DNA of 64,000 nt from Pseudomonadota bacterium (GCA_005776945.1 SXOB01000090.1:29812-93811); one strand, 5' to 3'; shown: positions 42,781 through 52,342, numbered from the stretch's first letter. Translations and numbers: made by a program. Notes: a model not told the origin generated them from the sequence alone.

Positions 42781-43773
42781 ATGTGGATGCTCGTTGTCTG
42801 GCTTGGCCTCTTCGGCTGCTGCGCGCTTGGCGACGACCCCGACACCTTCGGCGACGACCTTGACGCGACCCTCGACACGTCGACGGCGACGGCGACGGCC
42901 TGGTACGCCGACGCCGACGCCGACGGCTACGGCAAGGGCGCCATCGTCGACCGGTCCTGCCTCCCGGTCGCCGGCGCCGCGAACAACGGCGACGACTGCG
43001 ACGACACCGACGACGCCATCCATCCTGCGGCCACGGAGGTGTGAGGTGGCGAGGACGATGACTGCGACACGTTGATCGACGAAGACGACCCGAGCTTGGA
43101 CCCCACCAGCCTGCTGGAGTTCGGCGTCGATTCCGACGGAGACGGGTACGGCGACCCCGCCCTCTTCGTCGAGGCCTGCACGCCCCCGCCGGGCGCCGCG
43201 GACAACGTTCTGGACTGCGACGACTCCGACCCCGACATCCTAGGGCTGACGGACTGGGTCCGCGACCTCGATGGCGATGGTTTCGGGGCCGGAGCCATCA
43301 CCAGTTCCTGCACCAAACCGGCCGGCCTGGGCTGGGTGCGCCTCGAGATTGGCCTCGACTGCGACGACGCCGACGACGAGATCAGCCCTGACGCCGAAGA
43401 CGTGTGCGGCGATGGCATCGACCAGGACTGCAGCGGCGCCGACGAGGTCTACCCCGGACACCTCGTCGGGTTCTACTACGTCTACGACGGGCCCTCATGG
43501 TCGTCGGACCCGCTCAGCTACAGCTGCGTCGAAGCTTGCGCGTTGCTCTTTGGAGGCTCTCCAAGCGACTTCAGCTGCTCTGTCACGCCCCTGGCGGACA
43601 CGAGCCTCGCCTACCTGGACGGCTACGCAGACGAAACCTACTGTACGCTGCCGAACACCGATACCTACAAGAAGGGCGCTACCTACGATTGCGGCGCTGT
43701 TGGATGTTCTTACAGCGCGTGGGTCAAAGACCACGCTGCCTGCGACGTCCGAAACTACTGCTGGGAGTTCTGA
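42781..43773 (+). pseudogene. MopE-type metal-binding-repeat lipoprotein interrupted by in-frame TGA
   Basis: One continuous frame of 330 codons with a single TGA at 43042-43044. The N-terminus is a lipoprotein signal (MWMLVVWLGLFGC). Repeats of the MopE putative metal-binding type follow (WYADADADGYG, DDCDDTDDAIHP). The stop falls where these repeats have an invariant Cys: EV-stop-GGEDDDCDTLIDEDD versus EVCxGxDxDCD in the gene at 45888. Downstream the frame continues cleanly with repeats, DCDDSDPD, and a non-repeat Cys-containing C-terminal domain to 43773. Explanations: nonsense mutation, sequencing error, or recoding. Its end overlaps the convergent sulfatase-like gene by 19 bases. Confidence 0.8.
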
Positions 43774-44972
43774 TCCGGCTCCATCGCATAGCCCATCGCT
43801 TCCAGCAGTTCTTTCTCGTCCGCGCCGAGCACATCTGACGGCACAACCCACCGGTCCGTTTCGCGCGCCCTGAGTTCCGCTTCCAGGCGCCCGACGACCT
43901 TGGGGCGGAGAGACGCGACGTCGGCGGCCTCACCGGGATCATGGGCCACATTGTAGAGTTCGACCGTGCCCGTGTTGAGGTCGAGGATGGCCTTGTAGTC
44001 TCCGTCGACGACGGACCTGCGGTTCTTGACCCGTTGCGTTTCGCTGAACACCGGGCGCGGCTCTACCGTAAAGCGCCCGTCGGAAAACGGAACCGGCCGC
44101 CCTTTGAAAGGAGGTGGAATCGGCTGCCCCAAGCGTTCGAGCAAGGTTGGGGCGAGGTCCACGAGGCCGACCCGGCCTGGAACACGCTGCGGCTGAATCC
44201 CTGGGCCCGCGACTATCCAGGGCACGCGGAGTACCTCGTCATACAACGTCACCGTGTGGGCGCGGCCGCCGTGTTCGCCGAACTCCTCGCCATGGTCGGC
44301 GACGAGCGCCACCACGGTGTTCGTCGGCAGTCCATCGAGCAGCCGACCGATCGCCGCGTCCGTCGCCGCTACCTCGGCGTCGTAGAGATCGACCTCGCGC
44401 GCACCAAAGGGGTACTTCGGTCGCTCCAAATAGGTCTCGTGCGGGTCGAAATAGTGCGCCATCAACAACCACGGCCCCCGACTCTGCTCAACGCCGGCGA
44501 GCGCCCGGTCCGTCACCTTGTCCGACGTCGCGATCAGATGCGGACTCCCCACCCCTTTCCAAACCGAAACGTCGAACTGGTCCCACCCGTGGTGGAACTC
44601 GTTGGAATCCGGATCGAAGGCAAGGTGAGCCACCACCGCCAAAGTGTCGTAGCCGGCGGCGCCGAGCGCACTCTGCAGGGTCACGAAGTCCCGATTCAGC
44701 CGGCGATCCCAGTCCACCACGCCGTGGTCCTTGGGTTCGAGCGACGTCAGCAATGTGGCGACGCTTGGCTTGGTCCACGGCGAATGGGACGTCGCATCTT
44801 CGAATACCGCGGCCCCCCTCGCCCACGCGTCGACCTCGAGGCCGACCTCGCGGGCGTAGCCGTAAGTCCGAAGGTGGTCAGCCCGGAGCGTGTCCACCAC
44901 GATCAGGGCGAGATTCGGCCTCTCGACCGCGGCGGGTCGACAGGCCAACCATGGAGCAAGGACGGACCACAC
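43755..44972 (-). CDS. Sulfatase-superfamily lipoprotein with Thr in the nucleophile position
   Basis: A 405-residue alkaline-phosphatase-superfamily protein. GTG at 44972 gives a short signal ending PWLAC (Cys11). Metal-site blocks: LIVVDTLRADHL, VALVADHGEEFGEHG and a His in GRAHTVTLYDE. In SPWTKPSVATLLTS the Cys or Ser that becomes formylglycine in true sulfatases (C/S-x-P-S-R) is replaced by Thr67, as in LtaS-type phosphoglycerol transferases, and the Arg by Val. So a classical sulfatase reaction is unlikely; a phosphotransferase or phosphodiesterase role is possible. It lies 26 bases after the carbonic anhydrase on the same strand. Confidence 0.87.
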   Translation of the reverse strand: MWSVLAPWLACRPAAVERPNLALIVVDTLRADHLRTYGYAREVGLEVDAWARGAAVFEDATSHSPWTKPSVATLLTSLEPKDHGVVDWDRRLNRDFVTLQSALGAAGYDTLAVVAHLAFDPDSNEFHHGWDQFDVSVWKGVGSPHLIATSDKVTDRALAGVEQSRGPWLLMAHYFDPHETYLERPKYPFGAREVDLYDAEVAATDAAIGRLLDGLPTNTVVALVADHGEEFGEHGGRAHTVTLYDEVLRVPWIVAGPGIQPQRVPGRVGLVDLAPTLLERLGQPIPPPFKGRPVPFSDGRFTVEPRPVFSETQRVKNRRSVVDGDYKAILDLNTGTVELYNVAHDPGEAADVASLRPKVVGRLEAELRARETDRWVVPSDVLGADEKELLEAMGYAMEPDQNSQQ

Positions 44973-44998
44973 CCGCCGCCGCTATCCACACCGGACCG

Positions 44999-45799
44999 TC
45001 AGTGACCGTCGCCGTGGGCACCGTGATCGGACGCCGGAGCCGGGGCTGGCGCGGGCGTCGCGTGGCGGTCCTTGCCCCCGCTGCCGTGGCCAGACCCGTG
45101 GCCCGCAGCGGGTCCGACGGGAGCCACCGCCACGGCCGAACTGCTCGATGGCGCGCGGTCGAACACCACCTGACCGTTCGAAAGGTCGTAGACGGCGATA
45201 CGCAGATCGAGCTTCCCCGACGCGACCGCATTCGCCAAAATCTCGCTCTCATTGATCAGCGCGAGACGTACGCCCCGGACGTTGGCCCAAACGGCGTCGC
45301 GTACCGTCGGGTCGGCCGCTTGGGCCGGCGTCACGGGGCCGATGCACAGCTGCAGGTCGTGAACGAGGTCGTCGAGAGCGGGTGAGCCCGCTGAAGTTCC
45401 CCAAGGCGTCCCCAACGCGGCCTTGACGGTGCCGCACGACGTATGGCCGAGAACGACCAACAGCTTGGAGCCCAGGTGTTCGACGGCGTACTCGAGGCTT
45501 GCGACGAGGTGCTCATCGACGCTGTTGCCAGCAGAACGCACGACAAACAGCTCGCCGAGACCTTGGTCGAAGACGATCTCCGGGGCCACGCGGCTGTCGG
45601 CGCAAGTCAGGACCATCGTGTGCGGGCTTTGCCCCGCCGCCAATCCGGCCCGATCTGTGGGCGTTGCGCCGAGGTGGGTCATTTTGCCAGCAATGAACCG
45701 TTGATTTCCCTCGAGGATATCCGCCAGAGCCTCGACGGCAGGCCGCCCCTCCGTCTCGCTAGCCTCCGCGACGAGCGGCGCGAAGATTGCTGCCCACAT
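44999..45799 (-). CDS. Beta-carbonic anhydrase with His-rich tail
   Basis: A 266-residue beta-class carbonic anhydrase. The ATG at 45799 has GAGGTGAAC before it. Zinc ligands are Cys66 and Asp68 with Arg70 (TCADSRV), His119 and Cys122 (GHTSCGTV). The N-terminus (MWAAIFAPLVAEASE) could be a weak signal peptide. After the fold ends (about residue 225) comes a 40-residue Ala/Pro/Ser linker rich in His and Gly (GHGSGHGSGGKDRH, DHGAHGDGH), likely metal-binding and not a standard part of the enzyme. Divergent from the large MopE gene. Interconverts CO2 and bicarbonate; compartment uncertain. Confidence 0.92.
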   Translation of the reverse strand: MWAAIFAPLVAEASETEGRPAVEALADILEGNQRFIAGKMTHLGATPTDRAGLAAGQSPHTMVLTCADSRVAPEIVFDQGLGELFVVRSAGNSVDEHLVASLEYAVEHLGSKLLVVLGHTSCGTVKAALGTPWGTSAGSPALDDLVHDLQLCIGPVTPAQAADPTVRDAVWANVRGVRLALINESEILANAVASGKLDLRIAVYDLSNGQVVFDRAPSSSSAVAVAPVGPAAGHGSGHGSGGKDRHATPAPAPAPASDHGAHGDGH

Positions 45800-45865
45800 G
45801 TTCACCTCGGGTGCTCTATCGGCGCCGAAGGCTCGTTCCTGAGGGCACCCCGCGCCTACCCGCGC

Positions 45866-45871
45866 TACGAT
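45866..45871 (+). promoter_or_regulatory. -10 element TACGAT before MopE gene
   Basis: TACGAT within GCTACGATG is identical to the -10 context of the cassette 1 promoter (6213-6221). No clear -35 lies 16-18 bases upstream. A start near 45878 would leave a leader of about ten bases carrying GAGG. Confidence 0.3.
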
Positions 45872-45887
45872 GACGCGCGAGGTACCG

Positions 45888-48545
45888 ATGCGCGCATTTT
45901 TCTGGGTCTTTGCCACCCTCATGGCTTGCGGAGACGTCGCCACCTCGACCGACCCCGACGCGGTGCCAGAAAACTGCTCCAACGCCGCCGACGACGACGG
46001 TGACGGCAACGTCGACTGCGCCGACGACGAATGCGCCTGCCCCGAGATCTGTGCCAACGACGTGGACGACGACCGCGACGGCTTGGCGGACTGTGATGAC
46101 GACGACTGCGACGGCGACTGCCCCGAGGTCTGCACCGACGGCCGGGACAACGACGGAGACGGAACGGTCGATTGCCTCGACCGGGACTGCGTCACGCCCG
46201 AATGCGCCGAAGACTGCGGCGACGACCGCGACAACGACGGGGACGGCGCCATCGATTGCTCCGACACCGATTGCAACCTCGACACGTGCGACGAGCTGTG
46301 CGCGGACGGACGCGACAACGACGGCGACGGCGCGATGGACTGCGACGACGCGGATTGCGACGGCGACTGCCCCGAGAACTGCGCGGACGGACGCGACAAC
46401 GACGGCGACGGCGCGATGGACTGCGACGACACCAACTGCGAAGTCGAGTGTCCAGAGGACTGCCTGAACTTCGCAGACGACGACGCGGACGGGGACATCG
46501 ACTGCGACGACGCCGAGTGCTCCGTCGCCTGCGACACCGACCTCGACGGCTTCCTCAATCAGACACACGGCGGGGACGACTGCGACGACAACGACCCGTT
46601 CGTCAATCCGCTGGCCCAGGAGGTTTGCAACGGCGTCGACGATGACTGCAACGGGCTCACCGACCTCGCCGACCTGAGCCTCGACCCCACGACCCTGACC
46701 GCCTACCACCCCGACGACGACGCCGACGGCTTCGGTGCCCGCAACACGCCGATCACGTGGGAGTGCTTGCAGCCCGAGGGCATGTCCGTTGGCGATCTGG
46801 ACTGCGACGACGCCAACGCGGCGATCAACCCTTCGGCCAACGAGATTTGCGACGGCCTCGACAACGATTGCGACAACCTCCGCGATGACGGCGACCCGTC
46901 CGTCGATCTGACGACGGCCACGGACTGGTACACGGACGCCGACGGCGACGGCTTTGGAGACCCAGATGTCTCGATCTTCGCGTGCAATCCGCCCGCGAAT
47001 ACCGTCGACAACGACGACGACTGTGACGACCTGGACCCCTTGATTCTTTCCGAAGCCGACTGGCTGCCGGACGAGGACATGGACGGCTACGGCTTCGGCA
47101 TCGCCTACGGCGCCGCGAGCTGTACGCCGCCGCTGGTCGGCAGCTGGGCGAGTGAGGCCGCTGGCGTCGATTGCGATGACAGCCAGTTCGGTGTGAATCC
47201 GGGCGCCGTCGAAGTCTGCTCCGGAATCGACGAAGACTGCGACCTGATGATCGACGAGGAAGACGACTCGCTCGACGAATCCACCCTGATCACCTGGTAC
47301 CCGGACGTCGACGAAGACGGCTTCGGCAGCAAGGCCGATTCGCCTATCGAGACCTGCTTCTCGGCCGCTCCTTACGACGTCGTGGACCGCACAGACTGCG
47401 ACGACACGAACCCCGACATCCATCCGCTCGCGCAGGAAATCTGCGACGGCGTCGACAACGACTGTGACACCCGCAAGGACGACGCCGACCCCTCGGTCGA
47501 CCTGTCCACAGCCACCGATTGGTTCTTGGACCTCGACGGCGACGGCTTCGGCATCCCCGGCGGCGCCATTTTCGCTTGCGCGCCTCCTGCGGGTCGCGTG
47601 GACAATGACGACGATTGCGACGACACGGATCCGCTCATCTTCGCGCCCGGCGACTGGGTGGAGGACACCGACAGCGACGGCTACGGCGAGGGCCCACTGT
47701 ACGGCGTCGTCAGCTGCGACCCGCCCGAGCCGGGTTGGGTGAGCGAGTACCTCGACGAGGACTGCGCGCCCACCGATCTGACCATCCACCCCGGCGCGGA
47801 AGAAGTCTGCGAAGACGGCATCGACCAGGACTGCAACGGCCTCGACAAGAACTGCGCGCCGCTGAGCTCGCCGGCCTACAGCGCTGACAAGGTCTTTGAT
47901 GATGAGACCGGTTCCACCGCGATGACGACGGCGTGGGACGGCATGTCCTACTACACTTGCTCCGGCGGCAGCAGCGCAGGCGACCGCCTCGCCGAGTACG
48001 ACGCCACGGGCTCGCTCGTTGGCAAGTTCGCCCCAAGCATCGACTTCCGTTCCGTCTTCACACTCGGCGACGGCGTCAGTCCCATCTACGCCCGCGGCTA
48101 CGCATCTGCAGACATCCTGGAGCGCGTCGCTCCCGCCATGTTCGTCAAGCACCTGACGCTTGCGGGCGGCATCGCCGACGCCCAATCGGCCGTCGCGTGG
48201 GACGACACTCGCTCCGAGTACATCGCCTTCACCAGTGGGACGCTCACCCGTTGGGACGCCACGGGTGCCAAGGTCGGTACGCTGGTCTTCGCCGGCTACG
48301 GCGCCGGCGGCGAAAACGTGTACCCGCAGAATCGTGGCGTCGCGACGGCCGGTGGCTACTACTTCACGTACCACAACGGCACTTTGTCCGCGTGGGACGA
48401 GACGGGTGCCCGCGTGGCCACCACGACCCTGACGGGCGCAGGCAAGACCTTCGACTCGCATTTCAGCCTGTCCTACGCCGACAGCCGCATCTGGATTGTC
48501 GACGGCGCCTACGGCACGTGGCGCGGCTACCCGATCGACCTCTGA
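45888..48545 (+). CDS. Large MopE-type metal-binding-repeat lipoprotein
   Basis: An 885-residue predicted lipoprotein; the ATG at 45888 follows GAGG and gives a signal ending ATLMAC (Cys14). Residues about 25-225 are short Cys/Asp repeats ([10 protein letters not shown].(M/V)DC.D), two of which are almost identical. Residues 230-660 contain longer MopE repeats with the pairs EVCxGxDxDCD, DGDGFG and DCDD, which fit calcium-type loops framed by disulfides. The last 220 residues are a different, Tyr/Gly-rich, propeller-like domain ([19 protein letters not shown]). Surface-exposed; metal binding in this family is proposed from sequence. Confidence 0.87.
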   Translation: MRAFFWVFATLMACGDVATSTDPDAVPENCSNAADDDGDGNVDCADDECACPEICANDVDDDRDGLADCDDDDCDGDCPEVCTDGRDNDGDGTVDCLDRDCVTPECAEDCGDDRDNDGDGAIDCSDTDCNLDTCDELCADGRDNDGDGAMDCDDADCDGDCPENCADGRDNDGDGAMDCDDTNCEVECPEDCLNFADDDADGDIDCDDAECSVACDTDLDGFLNQTHGGDDCDDNDPFVNPLAQEVCNGVDDDCNGLTDLADLSLDPTTLTAYHPDDDADGFGARNTPITWECLQPEGMSVGDLDCDDANAAINPSANEICDGLDNDCDNLRDDGDPSVDLTTATDWYTDADGDGFGDPDVSIFACNPPANTVDNDDDCDDLDPLILSEADWLPDEDMDGYGFGIAYGAASCTPPLVGSWASEAAGVDCDDSQFGVNPGAVEVCSGIDEDCDLMIDEEDDSLDESTLITWYPDVDEDGFGSKADSPIETCFSAAPYDVVDRTDCDDTNPDIHPLAQEICDGVDNDCDTRKDDADPSVDLSTATDWFLDLDGDGFGIPGGAIFACAPPAGRVDNDDDCDDTDPLIFAPGDWVEDTDSDGYGEGPLYGVVSCDPPEPGWVSEYLDEDCAPTDLTIHPGAEEVCEDGIDQDCNGLDKNCAPLSSPAYSADKVFDDETGSTAMTTAWDGMSYYTCSGGSSAGDRLAEYDATGSLVGKFAPSIDFRSVFTLGDGVSPIYARGYASADILERVAPAMFVKHLTLAGGIADAQSAVAWDDTRSEYIAFTSGTLTRWDATGAKVGTLVFAGYGAGGENVYPQNRGVATAGGYYFTYHNGTLSAWDETGARVATTTLTGAGKTFDSHFSLSYADSRIWIVDGAYGTWRGYPIDL
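46299..46430 (+). repeat. Perfect 51-bp direct repeat, period 81 bp, in MopE gene
   Basis: The 51 bases at 46299-46349 recur exactly at 46380-46430. Each copy encodes [17 protein letters not shown]. The other repeat units encode similar protein but have diverged at DNA level, so this pair points to a recent in-frame tandem duplication of one 27-codon unit. Confidence 0.9.
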
Positions 48546-49142
48546 TCAGGGGCTTCGCAACAGCACGAAGTAGTGATCGAGCGCCGTCTCGCCCTTGTAG
48601 GCGGAGCCAATGGTCACACCTGCCCCCACATCGCGCATGAAGTCGCGCGTATGGTGGTACACGAAGCGTTGAAGGCCGCGCGTATTGGGGACGACGCGGG
48701 GCCAGACAGCAGGTACCGCCGTGTCGGGAACCACGTAGTAGTCGACCACGACGCTGCCACGGCTCCACCAAGCCTCGGACGGATCGATGGGCCGCGCGAC
48801 GAAGTAGCCGGGCCCCAGCAAGGGTCGGCTGGTCCCTTCGTTGAAGCCATAGGCCCGGTCGCCACCTTCACGGGGGCGCGCAAAGTGCTTCTCGAAGTCC
48901 CGAAAGGGCGGGGGCAACGGGAGCGTGTTCCGCCCGACGTGCACGACGGGCGCGTCGCGGGGCGCAAACGCGTCGATGGCCAACGGCGCCGCGGCGGCGG
49001 CCTTCTCGTAGAGACGGCGCTGATCGCGACGGGAAAGCCCGCGCAAGGCGACGCGGCGCGCCGACCACGTCATCGCCTCCAGCAACCGCGCCAGGGACGC
49101 TATCCCCACGTCGGGATCGTGAATCATCGTCCTCAACGGCAT
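48546..49142 (-). CDS. Conserved-looking hypothetical protein
   Basis: A 198-residue soluble protein of unknown family. The ATG at 49142 lies after GGAGGTGA and one base beyond the stop of the upstream gene; the longer frame is rejected. The N-terminal half is helical with basic residues (LLEAMTWSARRVALRGLSRRDQRRLYEKA); the C-terminal half is beta-like with aromatic residues (VVVDYYVVPDTAVPAVWPRVVP, then LQRFVYHHTRDFMRDVG). No catalytic motif recognised. Last gene of a three-gene minus-strand run (51734-48546) and abutting the convergent MopE gene with no intervening base. Confidence 0.68.
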   Translation of the reverse strand: MPLRTMIHDPDVGIASLARLLEAMTWSARRVALRGLSRRDQRRLYEKAAAAAPLAIDAFAPRDAPVVHVGRNTLPLPPPFRDFEKHFARPREGGDRAYGFNEGTSRPLLGPGYFVARPIDPSEAWWSRGSVVVDYYVVPDTAVPAVWPRVVPNTRGLQRFVYHHTRDFMRDVGAGVTIGSAYKGETALDHYFVLLRSP

Positions 49143-49143
49143 G

Positions 49144-50337
49144 TCACCTCCAGATGCCGACGCCGACCTCGATGCGGACGACGTCGTCCCGTCGCAACCC
49201 CGCCGCCCCACCGTCCCCCGCCACGAGAGAAAGGGCGCGTCGGTCCCAACCGAGCCCCCCTACCAAGGCGACAGTCTCCGTGGCGCGCCGTCCCCCCTGG
49301 AATTCGACGGTAGTAGCCAAGGGCAGGCTCAACCCAGGTGTGCGGACCTCGACGGTCCCTACGACTCGCCAGTCCGCATCGCGCCAATCGACGGCGACGC
49401 CCGCCGCTGGTCCCGCGAGCACGTAGGTCGGGTCCGACTCACCCAATGTCCACGCCGTGACCGTCTCCACATGGGTCCCCAGGTGGGCGTAGAAGCCCGC
49501 CACGCGGTCCGCGGTGCGCCGATGCCACCCCACCAGCGCCGCGGCGCCCGCTTCCGCCGTGGGACCCCCTGTATGGGCTTCGCCGCCAAGCACCCCACGC
49601 GACGCCACCCGAGCACCGAGCCACTTGTTGGGCCACCACTCCAAGTCCAGCGCGAGCCCGGCACCGACCTGCGCCTCCTCGTCGTCGAGCAACGCGTCGT
49701 CGAGCCCCTCCTGCCGCCCGAGCACGCCATGAAAGACGGGGCGCAATCCCGCGAACAGAACGAGATCGTCGACGCCGGGTGGCGGCGGGGTCAGATCCGG
49801 CACGTCCGTGAACGAGGTCACGTAGCCGCTCCACACCACGGCCCCGCCCTCATCGGTCGCTTGCAAAACAAAGGGGCGCTCCAACGGAGCGACGGTCGAA
49901 GGGTACCCGTCCACGAACCACCCCGTCGCCCGTTGACCAATCTCGCTGGTCGCCATCGACCGGCTGGCACCCGCGTAGAGCGACCGGATGGGGTGACCCA
50001 TCGGAAACAGGGCCTCGGGTGGCGACCAATCCGGGTCCAACGATTTCGCCGCCGCCAGACTGGCCACGGCCAGCTCAACTTGGCCGCGTACGAAGCGGAT
50101 CAGAGCATGCTGCCGATGGACGAGGGCCGCTTCTCGCGGCGTGACCAGCGCGTCGAGACAAGGCAATGCCGCCTCGAAACGAGCGGCGTGGTCACCGAAT
50201 GCGCGAGGATCGACCCGCGAGTAGGCGCCAAGCAAATCGTCGGACGCGTCCACCAACTCCGTCCCCGGATTCGCAGGACAGTCCGCCCGTGCCGCAAGCG
50301 CCAGCCACCACACCGTCAAACGGTAGCAGGCTGCCAC
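49144..50337 (-). CDS. Exported hypothetical protein, outer-membrane-like C-terminus
   Basis: A 397-residue exported protein. GTG at 50337 is taken as start (TTG at 50340 and GTG at 50313 are alternatives); all leave a signal ending ALAARA before DCPANPG. Residues about 25-120 are helical, TPR-like (RFEAALPCLDALVTPREAALVHRQHALIRFVRGQ). Then comes a short beta segment and a Gly/aromatic alternating C-terminal half (GAGLALDLEWWPNKWLGARV, FYAHLGTHVETVTAWTLG) ending VRIEVGVGIW, suggestive of a small beta-barrel. No named family. Followed one base later by the next gene in the run. Confidence 0.65.
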   Translation of the reverse strand: MAACYRLTVWWLALAARADCPANPGTELVDASDDLLGAYSRVDPRAFGDHAARFEAALPCLDALVTPREAALVHRQHALIRFVRGQVELAVASLAAAKSLDPDWSPPEALFPMGHPIRSLYAGASRSMATSEIGQRATGWFVDGYPSTVAPLERPFVLQATDEGGAVVWSGYVTSFTDVPDLTPPPPGVDDLVLFAGLRPVFHGVLGRQEGLDDALLDDEEAQVGAGLALDLEWWPNKWLGARVASRGVLGGEAHTGGPTAEAGAAALVGWHRRTADRVAGFYAHLGTHVETVTAWTLGESDPTYVLAGPAAGVAVDWRDADWRVVGTVEVRTPGLSLPLATTVEFQGGRRATETVALVGGLGWDRRALSLVAGDGGAAGLRRDDVVRIEVGVGIWR

Positions 50338-50384
50338 CAAAAGGCCAGCCCTAAGGCACCTGTTTTTCGCGCCCCGCCCATGCC

Positions 50385-51734
50385 CTAGCGGCGGCTACCG
50401 ACCGCGCTGCTGCGCGACGTCAGGCGCTCCATCAAGCCGTCCACGCCGCCGTAGCACTTCGCGTCGACAGCAAACGGCTCGCCCCCGAAGGCCTCCAAGT
50501 CTGCAGCCAACCGCCGTGAGAGGGTCGCGACGGCCTCCTTTGTGGGGTCGTCGACAAGCACGGCAAGGCGTTCGCACCCGAACGCAGCACCAAGCTCACC
50601 CATCGAACCCAGCCCTCGACGGAACACCTTAGCTGCACGGCGCGCGAAGGCCGCCCGGTCCGCAGGCGCTGAAGGCAGTGAGCGCAAGGAAACCCCAACC
50701 AAGGCCAGTTCTCGGCCCTTCACCGCGGCCAGACGAAGATGTTCCTCGGCCACACTCCGAAACGCGTCGGTGGTCAGCAAACCCGTTTCAGAGTCGATCA
50801 ACGTCGCGTCAAACACGGACCGCCCCAACGCGTGTGCCGCTTCCTCGGCAAGCTCCGCAAGGGTCTCCTCGACGTCGGCCTGACACATCTTCAGGGCCCG
50901 AGACCACGTGACCGTCACAACTCCCGCATTTGGAATCGGCGCGTGCAGCGTCGTGAGGCCACGCTCGGGCGCATAGTGCCATCGCACGCGCCCCGAATCG
51001 AAGGCCTCCGCCGGACCGGCCGTTCCGCGCTGAAATCGCATCGGCGCGCCACCGTTGCCCTGCGCACCCAAGAGGTCGCCCTCCGCAGCGTCGATCGCTC
51101 GTACGACGAGTTGGTCGTCCTTTGCCTGATGGACAGAGACGAGAACCCGACTCGCGTCGAGGACGCGGCGCAAGATCTGGGCAAACCGGCGCGCGACGCC
51201 GTCGGCCGTTCGGGAGCACCGCAATTCGTCGAGACCGGACAACTCCGCTCGGACCCGAGCCGAGGTCACGACCTCGTCGACAAGCAACCCCAGAAAATGC
51301 GTCGCCTGACGGAGCCACGCCACGCCGTAGGGGTCCTCCCGCTCCTTCGCCGTCACAATGGCGGCGACGACCCGCCGATCTCGTCCCAAAAGGGGCCAGA
51401 TCGTCTGACCGCCGAGCTTGCGCACAGGCTCGGCGCGCAGATCCGCGACGTGAACCTCGATGCCGGACCTCAGGCGAACCCCTAGCGGACCCTCGAGCTC
51501 GATCGCAATCCCATGAGCCTCCGGCAAGGCATCCACCATGTCGATCGGCCGAAGCCGAGAACCGTCACTGCTGAGCAGCAGGACGGGCCCCGTGCCCGCC
51601 AACTTGGCCCTCAACTGGGCGAGGAGCAGCACCCGCCGGGTAGGGACGTCGGCCTCAGCCATGAGCCGCCCAACAAGGTCCAGAACGATGGTCGCGCGGT
51701 GGCTTTCCACACTGACGGCTGCGGAATCGGCCAT
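50385..51734 (-). CDS. GAF-like sensor with degenerate GGDEF domain
   Basis: A 449-residue cytoplasmic protein. The ATG at 51734 is four bases after GGAGG. Residues about 10-155 and 165-300 look like two GAF-type sensor domains; the rest has the outline of a diguanylate cyclase (DSETGLLTTDAFRSVAEEHL at its start, then LALVGVSLRSL and RRAAKVFRRGL). The signature GG(D/E)EF is replaced by GAAFGCERLAVLV, so cyclase activity is not expected; a binding or scaffold role is possible. First gene of the minus-strand run with two unknown genes. Confidence 0.6.
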   Translation of the reverse strand: MADSAAVSVESHRATIVLDLVGRLMAEADVPTRRVLLLAQLRAKLAGTGPVLLLSSDGSRLRPIDMVDALPEAHGIAIELEGPLGVRLRSGIEVHVADLRAEPVRKLGGQTIWPLLGRDRRVVAAIVTAKEREDPYGVAWLRQATHFLGLLVDEVVTSARVRAELSGLDELRCSRTADGVARRFAQILRRVLDASRVLVSVHQAKDDQLVVRAIDAAEGDLLGAQGNGGAPMRFQRGTAGPAEAFDSGRVRWHYAPERGLTTLHAPIPNAGVVTVTWSRALKMCQADVEETLAELAEEAAHALGRSVFDATLIDSETGLLTTDAFRSVAEEHLRLAAVKGRELALVGVSLRSLPSAPADRAAFARRAAKVFRRGLGSMGELGAAFGCERLAVLVDDPTKEAVATLSRRLAADLEAFGGEPFAVDAKCYGGVDGLMERLTSRSSAVGSRR

Positions 51735-51833
51735 CTGGCCTCCGTTCATCCCCTCGGATCAGCCGGGGCCACGTTCGAGCCCTTCTTGCGGATTCGCCCC
51801 TTTCGGGTTCAACCTTGCATGGGGGCGTCAACC

Positions 51834-52340
51834 ATGTCGCAGTCCACTTCTCGAACTTTGGGGCGCCAGCAGGTCATCGGCGGCGTCCTGGGGCTGCTGA
51901 TCGTTGCGGTCGGCGCGATGTGGTGGTCGGCCTCACCGACCCTCTCAGAGCCCGGCACGAACGCAAAGGGCGTCCTCGTATCGGGCCAGCACACTCCGAT
52001 GCGGCCTGCCCGGAAGCTCGATCCGAACGCCCGCCACGATCCGCAGGGCAAGTCGAGCGGGGGCGGAAGCAAGCCGCGCGCCAAGGCGTCGACCGACGCG
52101 TTCGCCAAGGCGGGCAAGGCCCGCCTGTTGGGCGCCGCCTTGCGGGCCGGAATCGACGGGTCGGGCCAGGGCCTTCGCGCCATGAACCCGCCCTCTGCGA
52201 ACGGGGGAGGCGGTTCGGGCGGCGGCGGCGGCGCATCGGGCGGTGGCGGCGGCAGCGCAGGAGGCGGCCAGGCGCCTGGAGCCGATGGCCCCGGCACGGT
52301 GGCCAGCGGCCGTGAAACCGTCATGGACGCCGCTCCCTGA
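51834..52340 (+). CDS. Small membrane-anchored Gly-rich protein
   Basis: A 168-residue protein with one N-terminal membrane helix (about residues 14-34, VIGGVLGLLIVAVGAMWW), a Ser/Thr/Pro and Lys-rich middle, and a C-terminal low-complexity stretch of Gly/Ser (about 123-155) ending TVASGRETVMDAAP. ATG at 51834 is preferred over the one at 51819 because a GGGGG run then sits eight bases upstream. No family recognised. Only two bases separate it from the ATP-grasp gene, suggesting a functional pair. Confidence 0.6.
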   Translation: MSQSTSRTLGRQQVIGGVLGLLIVAVGAMWWSASPTLSEPGTNAKGVLVSGQHTPMRPARKLDPNARHDPQGKSSGGGSKPRAKASTDAFAKAGKARLLGAALRAGIDGSGQGLRAMNPPSANGGGGSGGGGGASGGGGGSAGGGQAPGADGPGTVASGRETVMDAAP

Positions 52341-52342
52341 AC

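Noticed and set aside
43042..43044. Calling the TGA a confirmed selenocysteine codon
   Set aside because: Only a weak 3+2 bp pairing follows it and no selenocysteine genes are in the window; a nonsense change or error is simpler.
45816..48461. 881-codon open frame on the minus strand opposite the MopE gene
   Set aside because: It is the mirror of an Asp/Cys repeat gene; composition is Val/Ala/Arg/Gly repeats with no domain, and stop codons are rare at this GC content.
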